NCBI GenBank assembly: GCA_020636375.1
Contig: JACJXZ010000004.1
Coordinates: 620,001-684,000 of the forward strand
From: Lewinellaceae bacterium
GTDB taxonomy: Bacteria > Bacteroidota > Bacteroidia > Chitinophagales > Saprospiraceae
Reading direction: 5' to 3'
DNA length: 64,000 nucleotides
Shown: in pieces, positions 24,396 through 32,736 of the stretch
Layout of the letters: each line of letters begins with the position of its first letter
How positions within the stretch are numbered: the stretch's first letter is position 1
The notes under the pieces: generated by a model
The model's input: the letters and a program-made list of their open reading frames with translations, nothing else
The model's database searches: none
What the model was told of the DNA's origin: nothing
Position numbers and translations under genes: made by a program

Positions 24396-26501
24396 ATGGG
24401 GCCATTCGACCATTTGCTTCGCGAGTTTGAATTGCCGCTGGAGAACCCGGTGCTGGTTTTCTCCCTGATGCTTTTTATCATCCTCCTGGCGCCTATCCTG
24501 CTCAGAAAAGCCCGGATACCTGGAATTATCGGCCTGATCCTTTCGGGCGTGGTTATCGGCCCGAACGGCCTGGGGTTCCTGGAGAAAAACGCAGCCATAG
24601 GCCTTTTTTCCACTGTCGGCCTGCTGTATATCATGTTCATCGCCGGCATCGAGCTGGACCTGTTCGAATTTAAAAAGAACCGGCACCAGAGCATCGGTTT
24701 TGGCTTTTTCACCTTCTTTTTCCCTCTGGCACTCGGTTTTCCGGTGTGCTACTACCTCCTGGGGTATGGCACAGCGGCCAGTTTCCTCACGGCGAGCATG
24801 TTCTCTACCCACACCCTGGTGGCCTATCCCATCGTGGCAAAGTTCGGCGTATCCAAAGACAGGGCGGTGGCGGCAACCGTGGGAGGCACCATTCTCACCG
24901 ATACGGCTGTGCTTTTTATCCTGGCTGTCGTCGTGGGTTCATCTGAAGGCGGGTTGAGCCCCGCTTTCTGGGCCAGGCTGCTCCTTTCGCTGGCTGTTTT
25001 TTCTTTCATCGTCTTTTGGGCGGTGCCCTGGGTGGCTCGCTGGTTTTTTGTCCACCTCGAAGGAGACCAGGCCTCGCTTTTTGTGCTGGTATTGTCCCTG
25101 GTTTTTTTCTCTGCCTTCCTGGCTGAGCTGGCAGGCGTGGAGGCGATCATAGGCGCATTCATGGCGGGCCTGGCGCTGAACCGGTTCATCCCTCATTCTT
25201 CGGCGCTGATGAACCGGCTGGAGTTTGTCGGCCACGCCATTTTCATTCCCTTTTTCCTGATCAGCGTAGGCATGCTGGTGGATGTCGGCATCCTGCTGGA
25301 AGGGAAGACGGCCATTATCGTAGCGTTGGTGTTGTCGTCTGCGGCCCTGGCAGGGAAATGGATAGCGGCCCTGGCCGCGCAACTGGCCTTTAAATTCTCC
25401 CGGAACCAGCGGCAGCTGATCTTCGGGCTGAGCAGTTCCCACGCGGCGGCTACCCTGGCCGTCATCCTGGTGGGATTTGACGCCGGCATTATTGACGAGC
25501 ACATCCTCAATGGCACGATCATCCTGATCCTGATCACCTGCCTGGCAGCTTCCTTTGTGACGGAAAATGCGGCTATGCGGCTCGTGCGGGAACAGGAATC
25601 GGAAGCCTTCCCGGAAGCGGGCCCGTGGGTTCAGGAGGAGAACATCCTGGTTCCGATCGCCAAATTCGACAACCTGGAACCGTTGCTGGATTTGGCGATC
25701 CTGCTGAAAACTTACCAGGCGCCTTTTGCGATCCATGTGCTTTCCGTCGTGAAATACGACGGCAATGCAGAAGCTAATATGCTCAAAGCCCGGCGCAAGC
25801 TCGCGCCGTTCGTGAGCCATGCGGCCGAAACGGAAACCCGCCTGAACCCTATCGTCACCTTCGACTTAAATGCTGCCGACGGCATCATCCGCATTTCCCG
25901 GGAAATAATGGCCAGCCTCATCGTCATGGGCTGGCCCCGGAAAGAGACTTTTATCGACAAAATCTTCGGGCAAACCACGGAAACCATTATTAATTCTACC
26001 GATAAGGCTGTTTTTCTCTGCAACATCAGAAAGCCGCTGAACACGGTACAAACGATCAGGTTAATGTGCCCGCCCTCGGCGGAGCTGGAACCCGGGTTTC
26101 ATCACTGGCTGGACAAAGTGATGCTCCTGGCCAGGGAGCTGAGCGCCGGAGTGAAAGTGTATTCCGACGAGGCGGCTTTTGCGGCAATCGCTTCCTGCTT
26201 CCGGAAAACGGGAGCGGGCCTGTCCTTTACCTTTTCAGAACTCCCGGACTGGGCAAGCTTTTCCTCCGTGGAAATAAAAAGGGAGGACTTCCTCATCGTC
26301 GTGTCGGCCCGGGAAGGGGCCGTCTCTTTCTCCAATGTGCTGAGGGGCGTTCCGGCACAAATGGGCAGGCATGCCGCTAAAATCATTTGCATGTTGATTT
26401 TCCCATCTGTCCGGGCGAACGTCAGCCCTTTCGATGAATACAGGAATGCAAATTCCGGCCTGGTCGCTGAAGCGCCCGATATTCCTAAAGATATTGGTTG
26501 A
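24396..26501 (+). CDS. Kef/NhaP-type (CPA2) cation:proton antiporter with universal-stress-like C-terminus
   Basis: 701 aa. About 12 membrane segments fill residues ~18-385, starting VLVFSLMLFIILLAPILLRK and PGIIGLILSGVVIGPNGLGF, both typical of Na/H exchanger family proteins. TILTDTAVLFILAVVVG carries the acidic residue expected in the ion path, and LIFGLSSSHAAATLAVILVG is a late conserved segment. From ~residue 410 a soluble region (NILVPIAKFDNLEPLLDLAI) looks like tandem USP-type domains, likely regulatory. It would exchange Na or K for protons. Its 3' end overlaps the convergent xylA by 17 bases. Confidence 0.85.
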   Translation: MGPFDHLLREFELPLENPVLVFSLMLFIILLAPILLRKARIPGIIGLILSGVVIGPNGLGFLEKNAAIGLFSTVGLLYIMFIAGIELDLFEFKKNRHQSIGFGFFTFFFPLALGFPVCYYLLGYGTAASFLTASMFSTHTLVAYPIVAKFGVSKDRAVAATVGGTILTDTAVLFILAVVVGSSEGGLSPAFWARLLLSLAVFSFIVFWAVPWVARWFFVHLEGDQASLFVLVLSLVFFSAFLAELAGVEAIIGAFMAGLALNRFIPHSSALMNRLEFVGHAIFIPFFLISVGMLVDVGILLEGKTAIIVALVLSSAALAGKWIAALAAQLAFKFSRNQRQLIFGLSSSHAAATLAVILVGFDAGIIDEHILNGTIILILITCLAASFVTENAAMRLVREQESEAFPEAGPWVQEENILVPIAKFDNLEPLLDLAILLKTYQAPFAIHVLSVVKYDGNAEANMLKARRKLAPFVSHAAETETRLNPIVTFDLNAADGIIRISREIMASLIVMGWPRKETFIDKIFGQTTETIINSTDKAVFLCNIRKPLNTVQTIRLMCPPSAELEPGFHHWLDKVMLLARELSAGVKVYSDEAAFAAIASCFRKTGAGLSFTFSELPDWASFSSVEIKREDFLIVVSAREGAVSFSNVLRGVPAQMGRHAAKIICMLIFPSVRANVSPFDEYRNANSGLVAEAPDIPKDIG

Positions 26502-27834
26502 GGATATTCTCAAACAACTCCTGCCGCCCGCTGCGCTGCTGAGGTTCGCCATCCTTAAGCGCTTTATCGGCCAGGTCCCGGAGGCTGAGCTTCCCGCCTT
26601 CGAAGTCCTTGCCGGGCCCGCTGTCGAAAGAAGCATATCGTTGTTCCCGCAGTTTCCGGTAGCTGGACTTGTCCAGCACTTCCCGGGCTACCAGCAGGGC
26701 GCGGGCGAAGGCGTCCATGCCGCCGATGTGGGCGTAGAAGAGGTCGTCCAGGCCGGTAGAATTGCGGCGCGTTTTGGCGTCGAAGTTGACGCCGCCGCCC
26801 TGCAGGCCGCCGGCTTCTAGGATGACGAGCAGGGCTTCGGCCAGTTCGTATACGTTGTTGGGAAACTGGTCGGTGTCCCAGCCGTTCTGGTAATCGCCGC
26901 GGTTGGCGTCGATGCTGCCCAGCATGCCGGCATCGGCGGCAACCTGCAGCTCGTGCTGGAAAGTATGCTGGGCCAGGGTGGCGTGGTTGACCTCGATGTT
27001 GAGCTTAAAGTCGTCCTGGAGGCCGTGCTCCCGCAGGAAACCGATGACGGTGGCGGCGTCGTAATCGTACTGGTGTTTGGTCGGCTCGGCCGGTTTGGGT
27101 TCGATGAAGAAAGAGCCTTTGAACCCCTGTGCCCGGGCATAGTCCTTAGCCATGTGCAGGAAGCGGGCCAGGTGTTCGGTTTCCCTTTTCATATCGGTGT
27201 TCAGCAGGGAGAGGTAGCCTTCGCGGCCGCCCCAGAACACGTAGTTTTCCCCGTTCAGCCTGATGGTGGCGTCCAGGGCGTTGCGCACCTGGGCGCCGGC
27301 GTAGGCCACCACCTGGAAGTCGGGGTTGGTGGCGGCGCCGTTCATATAGCGGGGGTGGCTGAAGAGGTTGGCCGTTCCCCAGAGCAGCCTGACGCCGGAA
27401 GCTTCCTGTTTTTCCAGGGCGTAGCCGGCGATGGCCTCCAGCCGCTTTGCAGACTCTGCAAGCGTAGCGCCTTCCGACACCAGGTCGTAATCGTGGAAGC
27501 AGTAGTAGGGAATCCCCATCTTGGTGATGAACTCAAAAGCGGCGTCCATCTTGTCGCGCGCCTGCCGGAGCGGGTCGGCGGCTTCGAGCCAGGGGAAGGC
27601 CTTGGTGGGCTGGCCGAAGGGGTCCCCGCCGGTGCCGCAGAAGGAATGCCAGTAGGCAACGGCAAACCTGAAGTGTTCCTTCATCGTTTTGCCCCCGACT
27701 TCCCGGTTTTCATCGTACCATTTGAATGCCAGGGGGTTGTCGGATTCCCGGCCCTCGTACTTTATTTTTTCGATGCCTTTAAAATACTCTTGTCTTCCGA
27801 TTACGACGTTGGATGCAGAAGTTTTTGACGACAT
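26485..27834 (-). CDS. xylA: Xylose isomerase
   Basis: 449 aa, a normal length for the clade II enzyme. It converts D-xylose to D-xylulose. Family motifs are present: YWHSFCGTGGDPFG, the catalytic-base region YYCFHDYDL, LWGTANLFSHPRYM, VFWGGREGYLSLLNTDM, metal ligands in FIEPKPAEPTKHQYD and EVNHATLAQHTFQHEL, and GSIDANRGDYQNGWDTDQFP. It follows xylB by 24 bases on the same strand, forming a xylBA operon. No xylose transporter or XylR-like regulator is seen nearby. Confidence 0.96.
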   Translation of the reverse strand: MSSKTSASNVVIGRQEYFKGIEKIKYEGRESDNPLAFKWYDENREVGGKTMKEHFRFAVAYWHSFCGTGGDPFGQPTKAFPWLEAADPLRQARDKMDAAFEFITKMGIPYYCFHDYDLVSEGATLAESAKRLEAIAGYALEKQEASGVRLLWGTANLFSHPRYMNGAATNPDFQVVAYAGAQVRNALDATIRLNGENYVFWGGREGYLSLLNTDMKRETEHLARFLHMAKDYARAQGFKGSFFIEPKPAEPTKHQYDYDAATVIGFLREHGLQDDFKLNIEVNHATLAQHTFQHELQVAADAGMLGSIDANRGDYQNGWDTDQFPNNVYELAEALLVILEAGGLQGGGVNFDAKTRRNSTGLDDLFYAHIGGMDAFARALLVAREVLDKSSYRKLREQRYASFDSGPGKDFEGGKLSLRDLADKALKDGEPQQRSGRQELFENILNQYL

Positions 27835-27858
27835 AGTGGCGTTTTTATAAGTTTTTAT

Positions 27859-29340
27859 TCACAGCCTGGCATTCAGTTCCCCTTCCCAGCGGGCGTAGGC
27901 TTCCTGATACAGCTCTTTTTCCGGCAATGGCTCAAAGGCATTGACAATGGCGGCCTGCTTCATGGCTTCCTCCAGGCCGGCGTAGGCGCCGATGCCTACG
28001 CCGGCCGCTTTGGCGGCGCCGGCGGCGCCAGTGGTTTCGTAAAGCTCGATCCGGCTGTCCATCAGGGTGGCGATGGTGGAGGAGAACACGGCCGACTGGA
28101 AGAGGTTGTCATTGCCGACGCGGATTTGCCGGACGTCCAGCCCCATTTCCTTGAGTATATTCATTCCGTAAACAAAGGCAAAGGCGACGCCTTCCAGCGC
28201 TGCCCGGATGAGGTGGGGCCGCTGGTGGCGGTTGAACTGGAGGTTGGCGATGTAGCCGCCTACGTTTTTGTTGTTCAGCATGCGCTCGGCGCCGTTGCCG
28301 AAAGGCAAAACGGACAAGCCTTGGGATCCCGCCGGCACTGTGCCTGCCAGGCGTTCCATCTCCGGGTAGCTGAGCTGGCTGCCGATGGCCTGGTGTTTCA
28401 CCCAGCTGTACTGGATGCCTGCCCCATTGATGCAGAGCAACACGCCGATCCGGGGTTGTTCCGGCCGGTGGTTGACGTGGGCGAAGCTGTTGACCCGGGA
28501 ATTTTCATCGTAGATCAGCTTGTCGACGATGCCGTAGACGACCCCGGAGGTGCCCCCGGTTGCCGCTACTTCTCCGGGGTGGAGGGTATTAAGCGAAAGT
28601 GCGTTGTTGGGCTGGTCGCCGGCCCGGTAGGTGACCGGGGTGCCCTCGGCCAGGCCGGTGGCGCGGGCGGCCTCGGCAGTGACTTTGCCCTGGGGGCCGC
28701 AGGTGGGTACCAGTTCCGGCACCAAAGCGCTGTCGATGTTGTAATGGCCAAGCACGTCCCGGGAAGGGGCATGCTCCCGGAAATCCCAGAGGATGCCTTC
28801 CGACAGGCCGGAGGCGGTGGTGGCGGCCCGCCCGGTCAGCTTCAGGGCGATGTAATCGCCGGGGAGCATGAACTTGTGGGCCCGGGCATACAGGCCGGGT
28901 TCATTTTCCTGCACCCAGCGCAGTTTGGAGGCGGTGAAGTTTCCCGGAGAGTTCAGCAGGGAGCGCAGGCACCGCGCCCGTCCTATTTCTTCGAAGGCCC
29001 GGTCGCCGGTCTCTACCGCCCGGCTGTCGCACCAGATAATGGAAGGGCGCAGCGGGCTCATGTCTTTGCCCACCAGCACCAGGCCGTGCATCTGGTAGGC
29101 GATTCCAATGCCTTTTATGTGAGCGGGGCTGATGCGGTAGTCCCGGATGAGCTTTCGCGTCGCCTTACACACATTCTCCCACCAGTCTGCCGGATTTTGT
29201 TCCGCCCAGTCCGGTTGTGGTGCATCGATGGCCATTTCCGATTCCGGGTATTTCACAACGCCGATTGCCTGGCCGCTATCGGCTTCAACAACGGCGGCTT
29301 TGATGGAAGAACTTCCGATATCGTAACCTAGTAGATACAC
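27859..29340 (-). CDS. xylB: Xylulokinase (FGGY family)
   Basis: 493 aa, starting MYLLGYDIGSSSIKAAVVEA with the phosphate-1 loop of the FGGY/actin-like fold. YQMHGLVLV and IIWCDSRA shape the sugar site, GDQPNNALSLNTLHPGEV contains the probable catalytic Asp, and GGTSGVVYG and INGAGIQYSW lie in the nucleotide domain. It phosphorylates D-xylulose to xylulose 5-phosphate, feeding the pentose phosphate pathway. It is the first gene of xylBA. A TATTTTTG box lies 130 bases upstream. Confidence 0.94.
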   Translation of the reverse strand: MYLLGYDIGSSSIKAAVVEADSGQAIGVVKYPESEMAIDAPQPDWAEQNPADWWENVCKATRKLIRDYRISPAHIKGIGIAYQMHGLVLVGKDMSPLRPSIIWCDSRAVETGDRAFEEIGRARCLRSLLNSPGNFTASKLRWVQENEPGLYARAHKFMLPGDYIALKLTGRAATTASGLSEGILWDFREHAPSRDVLGHYNIDSALVPELVPTCGPQGKVTAEAARATGLAEGTPVTYRAGDQPNNALSLNTLHPGEVAATGGTSGVVYGIVDKLIYDENSRVNSFAHVNHRPEQPRIGVLLCINGAGIQYSWVKHQAIGSQLSYPEMERLAGTVPAGSQGLSVLPFGNGAERMLNNKNVGGYIANLQFNRHQRPHLIRAALEGVAFAFVYGMNILKEMGLDVRQIRVGNDNLFQSAVFSSTIATLMDSRIELYETTGAAGAAKAAGVGIGAYAGLEEAMKQAAIVNAFEPLPEKELYQEAYARWEGELNARL

Positions 29341-29470
29341 TGGCCTATTGGTTTGATGACATAGAATAGCACCCTGGATAATGGTTCCGGGCGTTGTTGA
29401 AAAGCAAATAAAAGCAACAAAACCAGAACTCGGAAATTCAGCGGCACTTTAATGATTCGTCAATCCGGGA

Positions 29471-29478
29471 CAAAAATA
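29471..29478 (-). promoter_or_regulatory. Possible -7 element for xylBA
   Basis: The minus strand reads TATTTTTG, a match to the Bacteroidota -7 consensus TAnnTTTG, about 130 bases before the xylB start. No clear -33 TTTG is seen at the right distance. Confidence 0.35.
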
Positions 29479-29494
29479 CGCTAAAGTGACTTCA

Positions 29495-29549
29495 GAGCAT
29501 GTTTGGAGGCCGACCTTTCCGCTTTCAAATCCGGCCTCCAAACAAGCTC
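29495..29549. mobile_element. 55-bp MITE-like palindrome with TCA target duplication at the acuI stop codon
   Basis: GAGCATGTTTGGAGGCC pairs with GGCCTCCAAACAAGCTC (one mismatch). It shares its ends with the element at 8669-8840. Both flanks read TCA (29492-29494 and 29550-29552); the right copy is the TGA stop of the acuI-like gene on the minus strand. The hairpin may also act as that gene's terminator. Confidence 0.68.
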
Positions 29550-30548
29550 TCAGCTTGCCAGCCGGACCACCGTCCGCCCCTTCAGCTTGCCGTTCAGGAT
29601 GAGATCTATCCTTTCGGGCAGTTCATCCAGGGTGCATTCCCGGGAGAGCCCATCCAGTTGTTCCAGCTTCCAGTCGGCGGCCAGTTTGTTCCAAACCAGG
29701 CGGCGTACCTCCTGGCTGCACTGGACGGAATCGATCCCGATCAGGCTGACGCTCCTGAGGATGAATGGGAAGACGGTCGTATTCAACTGGGGGGACTGCA
29801 CCAGGCCGCAGCAGGTGGCGATGCCGCCGTAGTGCAGGCTTTTCAGGAGGGTGGCCAGGATATTGCCGCCCACGGTATCTACGGCTCCTGCGAACCGGGC
29901 TTTGAGGAAGGGCTTGCCGGACTGGTCGTCCACTTCTTCTCTGCCGATGACCTCCCCGGCGCCAAGCCCGCGCAGGAAATCCCCGGCTTCCGGCTTGCCG
30001 GTTACGGCCGCCACCTCATACCCGGCCTTGGCCAGGATGCCCACGGCAACGCTGCCTACGCCGCCGGTAGCTCCGGTGACGACAATTTTGCCGCTTTCCG
30101 GTTTTATGTCGTGTTTTTGAAGCTGATGGACGGAGAGCGCCGCCGTAAACCCGGCCGTGCCGTAGATCATGCTCTCGCGCAGGCTGAGTCCATTCGGAAG
30201 CGGCACTACCCAGCCCACGGGCACCCGGATGTACTCGGCGAAGCCGCCCGAAGTATTCATCCCCAGGTCATAGCCGGTGACCAGCACCGGGTCGCCGGCC
30301 TTGAAGGCGGGCGACTGGCTTTCGGCCACTACGCCCGCCGCATCGATGCCCGGGGTGTGGGGATAGTTGCGGGTCACGCCCCGGTTGCCGGAAGCAGAAA
30401 GGGCATCTTTATAATTCAGGGAAGAATAGTGTACCCGGATGAGTACTTCGCCGGGCGGCAGGCTGTCGATATTGCGCCGGGCGATCTGCCGGGCAAAAGA
30501 CTGATCGGATTGTTCTGTGATCCAGAGAGCTTTGAAGGTTTCCTCCAT
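29550..30548 (-). CDS. AcuI/YhdH-family NADPH-dependent oxidoreductase (acrylyl-CoA reductase-like)
   Basis: 332 aa from MEETFKALWITEQSDQSFAR; the frame opens 13 codons earlier, but that extension is atypical. It is a medium-chain dehydrogenase/reductase without zinc ligands: VHYSSLNYKDALSASGNRGV, TPGIDAAGVV, GDPVLVTGYDLGMNTSGGFA, the nucleotide-binding loop VTGATGGVGSVAVGILAKAG, and GVGSVAVG-type glycine spacing. AcuI/YhdH enzymes reduce acrylyl-CoA to propionyl-CoA; the natural substrate here is unproven. A 55-bp palindrome abuts its stop. Confidence 0.85.
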   Translation of the reverse strand: MEETFKALWITEQSDQSFARQIARRNIDSLPPGEVLIRVHYSSLNYKDALSASGNRGVTRNYPHTPGIDAAGVVAESQSPAFKAGDPVLVTGYDLGMNTSGGFAEYIRVPVGWVVPLPNGLSLRESMIYGTAGFTAALSVHQLQKHDIKPESGKIVVTGATGGVGSVAVGILAKAGYEVAAVTGKPEAGDFLRGLGAGEVIGREEVDDQSGKPFLKARFAGAVDTVGGNILATLLKSLHYGGIATCCGLVQSPQLNTTVFPFILRSVSLIGIDSVQCSQEVRRLVWNKLAADWKLEQLDGLSRECTLDELPERIDLILNGKLKGRTVVRLAS

Positions 30549-30639
30549 TTGTTTTGGCCAGAAGGTACGAAAAATCTGGTATTTCAACCTATTTGGCCAG
30601 GATGAAGAGGGAAATTAGAGCCGGGCTGAGGGGGGGCGC

Positions 30640-30790
30640 GGTTCGCAGTTCGCTATTGGCTGTTCGCTATTGGCAGTTCGCTATTGGCAATTCGCTATTG
30701 GCGGTTCGCTTAGGGAACCGCGTGGACAGCCTGCGAACAGCGAACAGCGAACAGCGAACAGCCAATAGCGAACCGCGAACCGCGAACACC
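30640..30790. repeat. Opposed tandem repeats of TTCGCTATTGGC and its complement
   Basis: The left half repeats (G)TTCGCTATTGGC about five times with small changes (CTG, CAG, AAT or GGC between units). The right half repeats GCGAACA and GCCAATAGCGAAC, the reverse complement. The two halves can pair as one variable hairpin between two same-strand genes. The same unit recurs at 45360-45560. Confidence 0.75.
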
Positions 30791-30795
30791 GGCCC

Positions 30796-32193
30796 TTAAG
30801 CTCTGTTCAGCAGCACCAGCTGCCTGGTGATCAGTTTATCGCCCTGGCGGATGGACAGCGTGATGGTGCCGGGCGTAGCCTCCCGCAGGCTCAGTTCTTC
30901 GTTGAAGTAACCGTCGAAGTTCCTGATTTTGCGCTGGAAGAAGACCCGGCCCGAAGAGTCGGACAGCTGGATTTCCGTAGGGACGGCCTCGGCCTGGAAC
31001 TGTACCGTTACTTCCCCGAAGGAAGGATTGGGGTAGGCCTTGTAATCTTTCAGCTCCAGGGTGGTTTCCGGAAACTGGACGGCGGGCTGTGCTTCCTCAA
31101 CCGGCTCTTCGGCGAGCACCTCTTCCACGACGGGTTCTTCCATCCCGGTGGTTTCGCAGGTTTTGAAGCGGGAGTTGACCGTGATTTGCTGATCGCCGCG
31201 CTGGATGGTCAGCTTGAATGCCTCTCCGGGCTTGTGCTTGTTCCTTTCGGTGAGCAGCTCGCTGTTGTTGTTGACCGGCACGTCATCCATGGCCAGGATG
31301 ATATCGCCGGCCTCCACGCCATCGTCCGCCGCCGGCGTATTGCCGATGATGCCGGTGATCTGCACGCCGCTGCCGGTGTGGGCGCGGCCGCCTACATAGA
31401 CGCCGATGAAGACGTTGCAGGGGTCGCGCTTTTCATTGAGCACATGTCGCGTATATTCTTTTGCGCCCAGCGTCACCTGAGCCTGTAGGGCCTGGCCATC
31501 GCGCCGGTAGGCAACCGGCACGGTTTCGCCGGGTTCCAGTTTGGACAGGGCACCGCGCAGGCCGTAGGTGCCGTTGGTGGCATGGCCGCCGATGGAAGTG
31601 ATAATGTCGCCCTGTTGCAGGCCGGCGGCCGCAGCGCCCGAGTTGGAGACGATGCCGTCCAGCCTGACGCCGACGCCATCTTCCGTGTTATCGGGATAAA
31701 CGCCCAGGAATGCCTTGGTAGCGCGCTCTGAGCGCAGGCGCTCCGAACGGGGCTCTTCTTGGTCCCATTCGAAATTCTCAAAGTTGAATTCGTCGCCGTG
31801 GATGACGATGTGCATGCTTTCCAGCTCCTTCTCCAGTTCTTTCATTTCCTCCGCAAGTTCTTCCATCTCCTGGCTGTGTTCTTTGGCACGGCGGAAGTAG
31901 AATACCGTTTCTTCCTCTTCGTTGCTGGTAACATCGGTCTTTTCGCCGTCGGACAGGATGTGCACTTTGACATCTTTGCCTCCTTCGGCGTTAAACTGCT
32001 TCACGATCGTTTGGATGTCTTCGCCCTTTTGGATCCTCTTCTTGACGGTGGATACGCTGCCATCTTCATGTTTGACTTCCTGGATGATGACCACCTCGCC
32101 GTTTTTTTCAGCAGCCTGTGCCTGCAGGCCGGCATTGGGCATCAGAAACAGCAAGGCCAGGGCGCCCGCGAGGAATAGTGTAAAGTTCTTCAT
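30796..32193 (-). CDS. Secreted double-PDZ protein with type IX sorting domain
   Basis: 465 aa with signal peptide (MKNFTLFLAGALALLFLMPN, cleavage near LQAQA). After an acidic region with a short coiled coil (EMEELAEEMKELEKELESM), two PDZ domains follow at about residues 160-245 (LGVYPDNTEDGVGVRLDGIV, GLQQGDIITSIGG) and 268-335 (IGVYVGGRAHTGSGVQITGI, EAGDIILAMDD). No protease domain is present. The last ~80 residues (YKAYPNPSFGEVTVQF) form a type IX C-terminal domain. It is probably a surface scaffold binding peptide C-termini. The spacer downstream of its stop contains the opposed repeats. Confidence 0.85.
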   Translation of the reverse strand: MKNFTLFLAGALALLFLMPNAGLQAQAAEKNGEVVIIQEVKHEDGSVSTVKKRIQKGEDIQTIVKQFNAEGGKDVKVHILSDGEKTDVTSNEEEETVFYFRRAKEHSQEMEELAEEMKELEKELESMHIVIHGDEFNFENFEWDQEEPRSERLRSERATKAFLGVYPDNTEDGVGVRLDGIVSNSGAAAAGLQQGDIITSIGGHATNGTYGLRGALSKLEPGETVPVAYRRDGQALQAQVTLGAKEYTRHVLNEKRDPCNVFIGVYVGGRAHTGSGVQITGIIGNTPAADDGVEAGDIILAMDDVPVNNNSELLTERNKHKPGEAFKLTIQRGDQQITVNSRFKTCETTGMEEPVVEEVLAEEPVEEAQPAVQFPETTLELKDYKAYPNPSFGEVTVQFQAEAVPTEIQLSDSSGRVFFQRKIRNFDGYFNEELSLREATPGTITLSIRQGDKLITRQLVLLNRA

Positions 32194-32736
32194 AATAACA
32201 GGTGTTTAAATGGTACAATTAATCAGCCGCTGCCTGGGGTGCAGGCAACAATAGCCGTTGATTTTGGAATAGATTGTCTTGCCGGATGACGGTTTGGGGG
32301 CATAAAAGTTACAGTACAGAGGAAAAGACAAAGCTTTTTATGGAGCGTTGCACGCCCCGGAAACCTGTCGGCTGTTTTTTCGGGCACTTTATTGATGGCG
32401 GGGCAGGACTGGCCTGCGAAGTGTGATATTTATGTAACTATTTACCACCTGGCCGAAAATGCCGGGTGGAGATAGACCTAAATAGTTGCCTATTTATTAC
32501 GTAAACACCGAAAGGAGTTTCCTAATTTTATCCCCGATCAAACCGGGTACAGGAAATGGACAGCCGCAGCCGCTTTGTCATGTCTTACGTCGAACGGGTA
32601 TTCGACTACTTTCACCACCGCTGCGGGGGGAAAGCTACTTTTTTGCTTACTCGACCTAATTATTCCGCATCGCGTCATAGACGCTCGCGAACGAAATATA
32701 TGTGTCCGACTACTTTGCTTTTTTAATGCGAAGCTT
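32194..32736. other. Long divergent intergenic region
   Basis: 543 bases lie between the divergent PDZ and sialidase-like genes. It contains a stem with ends AACTATTTA (32436-32444) and TAAATAGTT (32479-32487), plus CCACCTGG / CCGGGTGG inside. Near 32305-32315 the minus strand reads TAACTTTT, a weak -7 candidate for the PDZ gene. No small gene was seen. Confidence 0.4.

Noticed and set aside
30640..30790. Possible CRISPR array
   Set aside because: The units are contiguous with 2-3 variable bases between them and reverse halfway; there are no unique spacers and no cas genes.
32575..32736. Upstream start for the Asp-box lipoprotein
   Set aside because: The added 54 residues precede a good lipoprotein signal peptide that begins at 32737.
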